Below, piece after piece: positions 30,895-39,228 of a stretch of 64,000 nt of DNA. The DNA comes from Rhodocyclaceae bacterium UBA2271 (GTDB lineage: Bacteria; Pseudomonadota; Gammaproteobacteria; Burkholderiales; Rhodocyclaceae), in assembly GCA_002347405.1 (NCBI GenBank), contig DDXB01000031.1:7007-71006 (forward strand), in the 5' to 3' direction. Each line of letters opens with the position of its first letter. Within the stretch, counting starts at the first letter, position 1. The notes under the pieces are model-generated. The model was not told the origin of the DNA, ran no database searches, and saw only the letters and a program-made list of their open reading frames with translations. Position numbers and translations under genes: made by a program.

Positions 30895-32901
30895 TTAGCC
30901 GCTGAAGAACCCGGTCCCAATCATCACCAGCAGCATCAGGCCGACGGTGATGAGGAGGAGGCCGAGGACGACCGAAGCCTTCTTCATCGCCGGCGAGGGG
31001 GCCGAGACCAGACGCTTCGTGAGTTCGCCGGAATCCACCAGACGCTGGTACTGCGCCGGATGGTCATGGCGGAATTCGCGCAGCGACTGCGTGCCGGTGA
31101 ACATCACGATATCCGGCGGCGGCAGCTTGTCGGGGCGGAAGTGGTTGTTGAAGAAGTGCACCGTGAAGAGGAAGACCGCTGCCAGGAAGGCTTCTTCCGC
31201 ATGCACCAGCGTCGCTACGTTGAACGCCCAGCCCGGCAGATACTCGGCCGTGACGTGTGGGATGGCCAGCATCAGGCCGCTCCAGCCGATCACGTTGACG
31301 CCCCAGAACACCGCCCAGTAGTCGAACTTCTCGTAATAGGCCCAGCGCTCGAACTTGGGCCGCTCGCCCTTGCCGAGGAACCACTTGAACATGCCGATCA
31401 TGTCATCGAGGTCCTTCCAGTTCGGCACCAGCGAATCCGGGCCGAACCACTCGAAGGTCTTGTCGCGCAACAGCTTCTGCAGCACGTAGATGAAGTGGAT
31501 GAGGAAGATGCCGACGAACAGGCCCGCCGCTACCCGGTGGATGATGCCGAGCACTTGCGGCCCGCCGAGCGCCTTGGCAACGACCGGCGCCCAGTCGCTG
31601 TGGGCGAACAGTGCGGTCGTACCGGTCAGCACCAGGGCCATGGTGGACAGGGCGAAGACCAGGTGGCCAAGCCGCCAGCCCCAGTGGAAGCGCTCGACGA
31701 ACATTTTCTCTTCGTCAAGGTTCAGGCCAGTGGTATCAATGCGGTGGTGGTGCTTGCCGGCCTTGCGGTCCTGCCACTCGCGGTAGTACCAGAGACCGGA
31801 GTGCAACCAGAAGAAGGCAAACACGCCGACCAGCAGCCAGATCATGAACTTCGAGGTGACATACATCACCGGATATTTTTCGAAGTCATGGGTGTTGGCG
31901 TGCGGGTGGAAGGAAGAGAAGCCACCGGTGGCCAGGGGCAGTTTCTTGCCGTCATGGCAACTCTGGCAGGTCTTGAGGCGGTTGTCGGGGTGCACCGTGG
32001 ACTGGGGGTCTGCGACGGCCTTGATGCCGTGGCTGTCATGGCAACTGACGCAGCGCGCGGTGTAGGCCCAGCCCAGGCGCGAGACCTGGCCGTGGTAGGT
32101 GTCGTGGAAGCTTTTCAGCTCTTCCTTGTGGCAGGTGCCGCAGTCGCCGGTGCTGGCGAGCTTGAAGGAATCACCGGAGGTACCGGTGACGCTGTGGGCG
32201 CTATGGCAGTCGGTACAGACGGCCGCCTTGAGGTTGCCCTTGTCGATGACTTCTTCGCCATGCACCGAGCCGCCCCAGATGTCGAGCTGGTCTGCGTGGC
32301 ACTGGCCGCAGGTTTCGGGGATGGACTTGTGCCAGGCCGTGCGCCGCTCGCTTTCCTGCGGCGGCACGTCGAAGTCGTGCGAGCTGTGGCAGTCGTCGCA
32401 CTTGGCGAGCGGGGTGCCGGGGATGTCCTTGTTCTCGCGGGCGTGGAAAGATTTGTTGTAAGCCTCGATGTTCTGGAAGACGACGCCGAGACGGGGTTTG
32501 TCCTTGGTCTTGCCTTCCTGCTGCGCCTTGGCCCACAGGCCTTCGTGGCAGCCGATGCAGCTGGCTTGCGGGGCGTTGGCGTCGAGCTGGTGGTCTTTCC
32601 GGGCATCGACGATGTTCTTGTGGCAGTCCAGGCATTGCATCTGGCTATGCACGCTCTTGGCGAACTTGCGCTTGTCGATGCTGCGCAGCTCGCGTTCGTC
32701 TTCTTCACCGTCGATGACCACCGGCACCTTGATCTTGTCATGCTTGTTCTCATGACACTTCAGGCAGGATTCTCTGGAGAGGGGATCTGAAGATTTCACC
32801 GCACTGGCGAAAGCCGCGCCAGGCAGCGCAATCATCACGGAAAGCAGGGCGGCAAAAAGCATCCAGCGCTTTGGCAGGATGGCAAGAATCGGGGTGTGCA
32901 T
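30895..32901 (-). CDS. Nine-haem cytochrome c fused to a cytochrome b-type membrane domain
   Basis: 668 residues. After a signal (MLFAALLSVMIALPGAAFAS) the periplasmic half carries nine CxxCH sites at about residues 46, 90, 115, 168, 198, 229, 254, 284 and 312. The C-terminal half has about six membrane helices (FMIWLLVGVFAFFWLHSGLW, LGHLVFALSTMALVLTGTTA, VAAGLFVGIFLIHFIYVLQ, FWGVNVIGWSGLMLAI, FLAAVFLFTVHFF and a final one), with histidines placed as in cytochrome b561/formate dehydrogenase gamma subunits. It would exchange electrons between quinone and periplasmic haems, taking the place of CymA-like proteins in Mtr/Mto systems. No partner catalytic subunit is seen. Confidence 0.85.
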   Translation of the reverse strand: MHTPILAILPKRWMLFAALLSVMIALPGAAFASAVKSSDPLSRESCLKCHENKHDKIKVPVVIDGEEDERELRSIDKRKFAKSVHSQMQCLDCHKNIVDARKDHQLDANAPQASCIGCHEGLWAKAQQEGKTKDKPRLGVVFQNIEAYNKSFHARENKDIPGTPLAKCDDCHSSHDFDVPPQESERRTAWHKSIPETCGQCHADQLDIWGGSVHGEEVIDKGNLKAAVCTDCHSAHSVTGTSGDSFKLASTGDCGTCHKEELKSFHDTYHGQVSRLGWAYTARCVSCHDSHGIKAVADPQSTVHPDNRLKTCQSCHDGKKLPLATGGFSSFHPHANTHDFEKYPVMYVTSKFMIWLLVGVFAFFWLHSGLWYYREWQDRKAGKHHHRIDTTGLNLDEEKMFVERFHWGWRLGHLVFALSTMALVLTGTTALFAHSDWAPVVAKALGGPQVLGIIHRVAAGLFVGIFLIHFIYVLQKLLRDKTFEWFGPDSLVPNWKDLDDMIGMFKWFLGKGERPKFERWAYYEKFDYWAVFWGVNVIGWSGLMLAIPHVTAEYLPGWAFNVATLVHAEEAFLAAVFLFTVHFFNNHFRPDKLPPPDIVMFTGTQSLREFRHDHPAQYQRLVDSGELTKRLVSAPSPAMKKASVVLGLLLITVGLMLLVMIGTGFFSG

Positions 32902-32975
32902 TTTCAGTTACTCCATGAGGATGGGCTAACCATCCAGCCGGTCTGGCGACACGGGTTCGCGCTCAAGGCAAGGCG

Positions 32976-33019
32976 CAAAAAAACGCGGCTGCCACCACTG
33001 GAAGGGGGTGGCAGCCGCG
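32976..33019 (-). terminator. Intrinsic terminator after the outer-membrane barrel gene
   Basis: CGCGGCTGCCACC pairs perfectly with GGTGGCAGCCGCG (13 bp, about 10-base loop) and on the minus strand runs into seven T. It lies 9 bases beyond the barrel gene stop and 75 bases before the nine-haem/cytochrome b gene, so it would stop or attenuate transcription between them. Confidence 0.92.
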
Positions 33020-33027
33020 AGGGTGCA

Positions 33028-35238
33028 TCAGAAACCGACTTTGACGCCCATCATCAGGGTGTGATGACCGCCGGTGAAAGCGCTATCGACCTTGTCCTTG
33101 TAATAGTCATAGACATAGCCGGCCTTCAGCGTGATCTTCTTCTTCATTTCATAGTCCATGCCCAGGGCCAGACTATGCAGTGAGTTGTCGATCTTGTCGT
33201 TGACCTGATAAGCCCCCGCTGCAGCCGTGCTGTTGGTGGTCATATCGCCATCGGATATCGAGTAGGTGTAGCTCATCCGATACTTCATCAAGTCTGTCGG
33301 CTGATAATCGGCATTGAACGAGAGCGACCAGGTATCGGCCTTGAATGCGGAAGTGCCGCGATTGTCGAACAGGATCGATTGAGTCTCAAAACGCCGCCGG
33401 TTCGTGCCGAAGAAATAGGTCTCGAAATCGTTCTGCATCCAGTCCAGGTTTCCGCTCAGGTTGAGCCATTCCGACGGGGCATAATCCAGCGAGACACCGG
33501 CAGCATGAAAGGTGTCATCCGCCTTCTGGTCTCGAGTGGTACCAAACGTTAATAATGGCGCTGCTATTAATTTGTTGGTATCGGTGAAGCTGCCATCACC
33601 ATTCTTTTTGTCCTTGTAATGGTAGTAGGCATTCAGGTGGGTGCTTTTCGCCAGGGCGTATCCCAACGCACCTTTAAGGTTGAATGATTTCTCGGCTTCA
33701 GTGACGTAACCCGTCTTGTTGGCATTGACCCAGGAAGGCGTTAGCCGCAATGTCATACCGGCCACCGGACGCGCAGACCAGTTCAGGTAGAACTCATCGG
33801 ACTTGGTGTCGTCGCGCAGCATCGCCATGCTGGGCCACTGCCCGACCTGGCTGGCCGGGGGGTAGTCGTTCCAGAGGAGATCGCGATCAATGTCGGCATG
33901 CTTCCAGCCCACGGTCAGGCGCGACTTTGCCGGCAGACCGGAAAAGCGCGCAGATAGACCATAGGTCAGCGAATCGATGCTGGCCACGCGCACGCCCCAC
34001 TCATCAATGACGGTACGATCAAGGATGTCTGCGGCCTCCATGGGCGACTTGTTCTCGCGCTTGCTGTACTTGGCAAAACCTTCCAGACCGACTGTGCCGG
34101 ACAGTTGGTGGCTCAGGTTGAAGAAGGCGTTTTCGGTGCTGATCTTGCCATTCCAGTTGGCGGCAGCCTGTTGCGCGGTTTGGCTATCCTGCGCCAATCG
34201 CGACATGCCATAACCCCCTGCAACAGCAGTGGCGCCGAAGGTCTTCGACAAGCGGATCGAATGCGATATCAGCGTACTGTCCGGAACAAAGCCAAGCGGA
34301 CGATTAATATCCGCCCCCGTGTTGTATTGCCATAGTGTCGGGTCAAGCTTGGCGGCAATGTCGGCATGGGTTCGGGTGGCCAGCTTGTTGTCGAACTTTT
34401 CCAGCGAGGCATCATAAGCAAGCTGGAAGGCGCCCCCGGGTGACGCGGTCAGGTTCAGCGAGAAGCGATGCATGTTTTCTTCAACCGCCTGATCCAGACC
34501 CCACCAGCGTTGCAATACGCGGCCCGCAATCTCGGCGTTGGTGCCAGCCACTCGAACATCACCGCCACCCAGGATGGTCGTGAAGAACTTGTTGCCCTCG
34601 CGCTTGTAGCCGTCGTAATTGAAGGCAATGGAACCCCAGTCGCCCAGCAGCGCGGGCTTGAGTTTCATGCCGAGGCCGAAGGTGTTGCGGTCGATCTTGA
34701 ACTTACCTGACCCATCGGTGCCGTCATTGAATTTGGCAAAGTAGCCCGAACTAGCGTTGCCTGCACCAAAGATTGTCAAATCGCCGTCGGGGCGGTAACT
34801 TTCTGGTGCAAGACCGGTACGATTGGGATTAAGTAGATACTTGGCGCCATCGTTAGCCGAGCGAAAGCCATTGAAGTAGCCAGTAATGCCAAACCCACTG
34901 GTGTTGATCTGGGCCTGGTTGCGATGATTATCCAAGCCATTGCCGTAGCGCTCAACAGTGAAGATGTCGCGCGTACCATCGTTGATCGCCAGGTTCAGAT
35001 CGATGTCACCGTAAAACCCGTTGTCCCGATTGCCTCCCCAAACGCCCACCGGGCTGTAGCTTTCGAGGAAGTGGGTAAGGCTGCCGCCCGGCCCCTTTGT
35101 GAAGTCTGAATACACCAGCTTGGCAGTGACGTCGCCGGTGACGGTATTGCCTGCCGGCTCGGCAGCTTGCACAGCCTGTGCCACGGCAACGGCCATGACA
35201 CTCAGGCAGAAGTATTTTGCAGTTTGCTTCGTTTTCAT
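33028..35238 (-). CDS. MtrB/PioB-like outer-membrane beta-barrel of a porin-cytochrome complex
   Basis: 736 residues with signal peptide (YFCLSVMAVAVAQAVQA) and repeated alternating strands ending in a terminal phenylalanine (MMGVKVGF), as outer-membrane barrels do. Length and position directly downstream of a decahaem MtrA-type gene fit MtrB/PioB/MtoB, which sheathes the decahaem protein across the outer membrane. The N-terminal CxxC seen in Shewanella MtrB is absent; a late DWMQNDFETYFFG segment is MtrB-like. Family assignment rests partly on context and is less certain than that of its neighbour. Confidence 0.75.
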   Translation of the reverse strand: MKTKQTAKYFCLSVMAVAVAQAVQAAEPAGNTVTGDVTAKLVYSDFTKGPGGSLTHFLESYSPVGVWGGNRDNGFYGDIDLNLAINDGTRDIFTVERYGNGLDNHRNQAQINTSGFGITGYFNGFRSANDGAKYLLNPNRTGLAPESYRPDGDLTIFGAGNASSGYFAKFNDGTDGSGKFKIDRNTFGLGMKLKPALLGDWGSIAFNYDGYKREGNKFFTTILGGGDVRVAGTNAEIAGRVLQRWWGLDQAVEENMHRFSLNLTASPGGAFQLAYDASLEKFDNKLATRTHADIAAKLDPTLWQYNTGADINRPLGFVPDSTLISHSIRLSKTFGATAVAGGYGMSRLAQDSQTAQQAAANWNGKISTENAFFNLSHQLSGTVGLEGFAKYSKRENKSPMEAADILDRTVIDEWGVRVASIDSLTYGLSARFSGLPAKSRLTVGWKHADIDRDLLWNDYPPASQVGQWPSMAMLRDDTKSDEFYLNWSARPVAGMTLRLTPSWVNANKTGYVTEAEKSFNLKGALGYALAKSTHLNAYYHYKDKKNGDGSFTDTNKLIAAPLLTFGTTRDQKADDTFHAAGVSLDYAPSEWLNLSGNLDWMQNDFETYFFGTNRRRFETQSILFDNRGTSAFKADTWSLSFNADYQPTDLMKYRMSYTYSISDGDMTTNSTAAAGAYQVNDKIDNSLHSLALGMDYEMKKKITLKAGYVYDYYKDKVDSAFTGGHHTLMMGVKVGF

Positions 35239-35267
35239 GTCTTGTCTCCGATTCGCGTCATGTCGGC

Positions 35268-36149
35268 TTAATAACGGAAGTGTTGGTCATGACTGCTGCC
35301 ATGTACCTGACTGTGGCAACTGCTGCAATTGCGCAAAGCAGTGGCTGAAATGGTGAGCTGATTGACATTGCCAACGTTCGCATTTGCCGTCGCGTTGCCA
35401 TGACGATTGCCGGCCACGGAGTGGCACTGGAGACAAAGCGCCGGTTCGGCCAGCGACAGCAGCTTGCGGTTGGGCGTGCCGTGCGGGTTGTGGCAGGTGG
35501 CGCAATCCTCGGTGACCGGGCCATGCTCGAAGACGTGAGGGCCGCGTACGTTCTGGTGGCACTGCGTACATTGCTGCGTCTTGGCTGCCAGTGACAACTG
35601 CTGGCCGCCGTGGGCGTCGTGACAGCTGACGCAGGTGACGCCGCCCTCTTTCAGCGGATGGTGCGAACGCATGTTGAACTTGGCGGCGACATCCTTGTGG
35701 CAGGAAACGCACAGTGCCGAATCCTTGCCCGCACGCTCCATGCCCGCCGTCAGCGACTTGATCTTCGGCGAGTGGTTGCCGTGACAGTCGCTGCACTGCA
35801 CGTTGGCCTTGGCGTGGTCCGAGAAGGCGAAGTTCATGTGCTTGGCGTCGTTTTTGTGACAGGTCAGGCACTGCTCGGATTTTGGCGCACCGGCCAGAAC
35901 GGCTTTCGGTTTGTCCTTGCCGGTGGCGCTTTCGCGGGCTTCCTCGGCCTTGGCGTGCTGGACTGCCGTGGTGTGGCAGCTGACGCAGTCGCCATGATAG
36001 GCGTGCTTCATGTGCGCCTTGGCTTCGGTTTCGTGACAGCTTACGCATTGGGCGCCGACCGGGGCTCCCTTGGCAGCCGGCGCCGCCTGGGCGGTGCCGA
36101 ACATCAGCGATCCAACCAGGATCGCCAGCATTCCTGCAAAACGTTTCAT
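35268..36149 (-). CDS. DmsE/MtrA-type decahaem cytochrome c
   Basis: 293 residues with signal peptide (MKRFAGMLAILVGSLMFGTAQA, cleaved near QAAP) and ten CxxCH sites at about residues 35, 55, 94, 119, 147, 173, 194, 216, 239 and 275. The two-pentahaem repeat spacing and length match DmsE/MtrA/MtoA proteins, which conduct electrons through an MtrB barrel between periplasm and cell surface. Followed 29 bases downstream by the barrel gene. No MtrC/OmcA-type surface cytochrome is present, as in Mto/Pio iron-oxidation systems. Confidence 0.93.
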   Translation of the reverse strand: MKRFAGMLAILVGSLMFGTAQAAPAAKGAPVGAQCVSCHETEAKAHMKHAYHGDCVSCHTTAVQHAKAEEARESATGKDKPKAVLAGAPKSEQCLTCHKNDAKHMNFAFSDHAKANVQCSDCHGNHSPKIKSLTAGMERAGKDSALCVSCHKDVAAKFNMRSHHPLKEGGVTCVSCHDAHGGQQLSLAAKTQQCTQCHQNVRGPHVFEHGPVTEDCATCHNPHGTPNRKLLSLAEPALCLQCHSVAGNRHGNATANANVGNVNQLTISATALRNCSSCHSQVHGSSHDQHFRY

Positions 36150-36207
36150 TGATTTTCCCCTTTAAAGAGATTGATACAGACTGCTTGATACCCGCCTTGC
36201 CGAGGGC

Positions 36208-36546
36208 TCAGCGGGACAAAATCCATTCGGCCAGATTCTTGATGCGTGCGGCATCGCGCGTCTTGACCACGGCGTGCTCGACCTTTTCGCCATCGACCTC
36301 GACTTCATGGGGCTGGGTGAGGTTCTTGGTGATCAGCGCCATGGCATCCGGCTTGTCCTTGTATTCAGCGGCAGTCTTCTTGAAGGACGGCCCTTTCTTG
36401 TTGCGCTTCTCGTCATGGCACTTGCCGCACTGGCTGTCTTTCAGCAACTTTTTGGCATCGGCCTCGTCCACGGCATGAACGCTGGTGCCGGCCAGCGCAA
36501 AGAACAGGGAACCGCTGAGCAGCAGGATGGTCTTTTTCAGTTTCAT
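36208..36546 (-). CDS. Periplasmic monohaem cytochrome c (copy 2)
   Basis: 112 residues with signal peptide (MKLKKTILLLSGSLFFALAG) and one CGKCH site. The mature sequence DEADAKKLLKDSQCGKCHDE and the end VKTRDAARIKNLAEWILSR match the paralogue at 29910-30239. First gene of the decahaem-barrel unit, so likely its periplasmic electron donor or acceptor. The start at MKLKKTILLL gives a proper signal peptide; in-frame sequence further upstream is not homologous. Confidence 0.88.
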   Translation of the reverse strand: MKLKKTILLLSGSLFFALAGTSVHAVDEADAKKLLKDSQCGKCHDEKRNKKGPSFKKTAAEYKDKPDAMALITKNLTQPHEVEVDGEKVEHAVVKTRDAARIKNLAEWILSR

Positions 36547-37026
36547 GGTTCGACTCCAGTCAAGATGTAGGAAAAGCACGCCATACAAAGGGTGATTGGA
36601 CGAGATGTTCTGCGCATGCGAAATCCCGGTCAACGTGTCGTCAAACGCGCCGCCGCGCTTTCTTGACGTATCTTTACGGAAGGGGGGGCTGATCGGCTAG
36701 TCGCGGTTCGCACTGACTGCCGAAGGGAAAAATATCTGCGTCAGATGCCGCTGTGCCATCATTACAAATGACTTTGTGAACTGGCGCGCCACGCATTGTT
36801 TAATAATGGAAATTCGCCGATCCGCTGGCGCCGTTTCGCCAGCGCCGACTTTGCCGGGCAGCCCCGGATGCGTTACCCGAGCAAAAAAATCAGGCTTTAC
36901 ATGGCGTGACAAATGTAAAGAAACGAAAATTTATCCGGACTACGTGAAACTTTGTTGCATTCCCACGAATAGCCTTGCTAAATACCCCCGGAGACGGGAA
37001 CCCTCGCTTGACGGAGACATGAACAG
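36547..37026. other. Divergent intergenic region, cytochrome cluster / two-component system
   Basis: 480 bases without a gene. It must hold promoters for both the electron-conduit cluster (minus) and the two-component system (plus). One R2 copy lies at 36829-36852. A TTGACG hexamer occurs near 36663 but without a convincing -10 partner. GGAG near 37013 is a fair ribosome binding site for the response regulator GTG start. Confidence 0.6.
36829..36852. repeat. R2 repeat in the divergent regulatory region
   Basis: CGCCGTTTCGCCAGCGCC then GACTTT. It is the one copy not placed at a gene 3' end. Confidence 0.8.
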
Positions 37027-37737
37027 GTGGACACACGACAGCCGCACATATTGCTGGTCGATGACGATGAACCGTTTTGCCAGTTGCTCATCGAGTATCT
37101 GGCGGCTGAAGGCTTGTGTCCGCTGGCGACACACACCGGGGAGGACGGGTTGCGGGAGATTCGCCGCGGTGAAATAGACCTGGTGATCCTCGACATCATG
37201 CTGCCGGATATCAATGGGCTCAATGTCTTGCGGCAGATTCGCCACGATGACGCCGATTTGCCGGTCCTGATGTTAACGGCCCGCGGTGACGATCTCGACC
37301 GGATTCTCGGCCTGGAACTGGGTGCCGATGACTATCTGCCCAAGCCCTGCAACCCGCGCGAACTGACGGCGCGGGTGCATGCCGTATTGCGGCGTTCCCG
37401 GCGCGCGCCGCCCGGTGCGGCGCCGGCGCCCCAGGTTGATGAAGGCTTGCTGTCACTGTTGCCGGCGCAACGCATGGTACGCTGGCGCGGCAAGGCGCTC
37501 AGCCTCACCAGCAGCGAGTTCAACATCCTGGCGGCCTTGTACGAAAACGTCGGCGCAGTGGTGCCCAAGTCGGACCTCGCCAATCGTGCCCTCGGCCGGT
37601 CGCTGGTACGCTATGACCGCAGCCTCGACATGCATGTCAGCAATCTGCGGCGCAAGCTCGGCAATCTCGATGACGGTCGTTCGCCGATCCAGACCATCCA
37701 CGGTGCGGGCTATCTCCTGCTAACAATCGAGGCATGA
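37027..37737 (+). CDS. OmpR/CpxR-type response regulator
   Basis: 236 residues. The receiver domain has the acidic pocket D12-D13, phospho-acceptor D56 in DLVILDIMLPD, the TA switch in MLTARGDD and the lysine in LPKPCNP. A winged-helix DNA-binding domain follows (LSLTSSEFNILAALYEN, DRSLDMHVSNLRRKLG, TIHGAGYLL). The start is GTG. Overlaps the kinase gene by four bases. Position next to the multihaem cluster suggests control of it, which is inference. Confidence 0.93.
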   Translation: MDTRQPHILLVDDDEPFCQLLIEYLAAEGLCPLATHTGEDGLREIRRGEIDLVILDIMLPDINGLNVLRQIRHDDADLPVLMLTARGDDLDRILGLELGADDYLPKPCNPRELTARVHAVLRRSRRAPPGAAPAPQVDEGLLSLLPAQRMVRWRGKALSLTSSEFNILAALYENVGAVVPKSDLANRALGRSLVRYDRSLDMHVSNLRRKLGNLDDGRSPIQTIHGAGYLLLTIEA

Positions 37738-39176
37738 AGAACGCGCGTTTTTCGGGTTGGCGGTTTCCCTTGCCCGGCCGGCTGTTTCTGAAGATATTTC
37801 TGGCCCTGTGGCTGGCGATCGGCGGCCTCGTCTATACGGTCGACTACGTCGTCAACGCGCTGTTTCAGGCCGAGATGCAAAAGTCGCCGGATCTTTCCAC
37901 TGGCTATCGCGCCGAACTGGCGACCATGCTGGTCGCCGTGATTTTGCAGCACGATGGTTTGGCCGAAACGCGCCAACTGTTCCTTGAATGGTCGGGCCGG
38001 CGTCCCTTGCCCGTGCTGGTGGTGGATGAGGAACGGGGCAGCGACATCCTCGGGCGCATGGTGCCGCCGCTGGCCCTGGCCCAGGCAAAGGAGATGTTGG
38101 CAGGCGTCGCCCCCAGTAATGCCGTGCACCGCGTGACCGACCATGACGGCCGTGCCCATGTACTGTTCGTGCCGCTCGCCTTGCTGCCGGCGACCCCGCC
38201 AACCCAGCACGTCTATCAAACGCCGAACTCTTCCCGCATCGAGTTCCTGGCGATGACGCTCGCCAGCTTCCTGTTTGCATTGGGCCTGGCGTGGTATCTG
38301 TTGCGGCCGATCCGGCACTTGCACGAGGCGAGCCAGCGCTTTGCCGACGGGGAACTGCAAATCCGCGTGGCTCCGCTGCTGGGCCGCCGTAGCGACGAAC
38401 TGGTCGATCTGGCCCACGACTTTGACGAGATGGCCGCACGCCTGCAAGCGACCATCGACGGCAAGACACGCCTGTTGCACGATGTTTCGCATGAGCTGCG
38501 TTCGCCGCTGACGCGCATGCAGGTGGCGCTGGAAATGGCGCGCCAGTCGCCCGAGAAGACCGGGCGCATGCTCGACCGCATCGAGCACGAGGTCGGTCGC
38601 CTCGACAGGATTCTCGGCGAAACCCTGGCCTTGTCGCGGCTGGAGGCTGATCCCGCCGAATTGGGCGATGATTGCGTGAATCTCGTTGAACTGCTTGAAG
38701 ATGTTGTCGCCGATACCCGTTTCGAAGCGATGCAGCAGGGCAAGAAGATCGAGTTGAAAGCCGGCGGCGATATTATCGTCGCCGGCCGGCCGGAACTGCT
38801 GCGCAGCGCCTTCGAAAATGTCGTGCGCAATGGGGTGTTGCATACCCCCGCTGGCGCTACGGTGACGATCGAACTCTGCAAGGCGGCGCCAATGCAGCGG
38901 GGAGAGCGGGGAGAGCAAAAATGGGTCACGCTGTGTGTTTGCGATAGCGGTGGCGGCGTGCCGGCAGACGAACTGGAAACCATTTTCGAGCCCTTCTACC
39001 GTGGCCGGGGTGTCGGCAACCCGGGTGGGCATGGGCTGGGGCTGTCGATCGTGCGTCGCGCCATCGAAGCGCATGGCGGCGAAGTCAGCGCTGGCGAGGC
39101 GCCGGCAGGGGGCTTGTGCGTGATCTTTCGCCTGCCGGTGCTGCAGATCGAGTCGGCAGGCACGCCGCAACGATAG
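37734..39176 (+). CDS. CpxA-type sensor histidine kinase
   Basis: 480 residues. Two membrane helices (about 17-40 and 169-190) bracket a periplasmic sensor of roughly 130 residues, followed by a HAMP linker, the H-box HDVSHELRSPLTRM (H253), the N-box FENVVRNGVLHTP and G-boxes CDSGGGVP and GHGLGLSIVRRAIEAHGG. In CpxA the loop senses envelope stress; the signal here is unknown. Co-translated with the response regulator (ATGA overlap). Confidence 0.93.
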   Translation: MKNARFSGWRFPLPGRLFLKIFLALWLAIGGLVYTVDYVVNALFQAEMQKSPDLSTGYRAELATMLVAVILQHDGLAETRQLFLEWSGRRPLPVLVVDEERGSDILGRMVPPLALAQAKEMLAGVAPSNAVHRVTDHDGRAHVLFVPLALLPATPPTQHVYQTPNSSRIEFLAMTLASFLFALGLAWYLLRPIRHLHEASQRFADGELQIRVAPLLGRRSDELVDLAHDFDEMAARLQATIDGKTRLLHDVSHELRSPLTRMQVALEMARQSPEKTGRMLDRIEHEVGRLDRILGETLALSRLEADPAELGDDCVNLVELLEDVVADTRFEAMQQGKKIELKAGGDIIVAGRPELLRSAFENVVRNGVLHTPAGATVTIELCKAAPMQRGERGEQKWVTLCVCDSGGGVPADELETIFEPFYRGRGVGNPGGHGLGLSIVRRAIEAHGGEVSAGEAPAGGLCVIFRLPVLQIESAGTPQR

Positions 39177-39228
39177 CGCCGCGGCATCCCCCCAGCACGC
39201 TCGCCTGGGGGAGTAAAATTCTTCGCTC

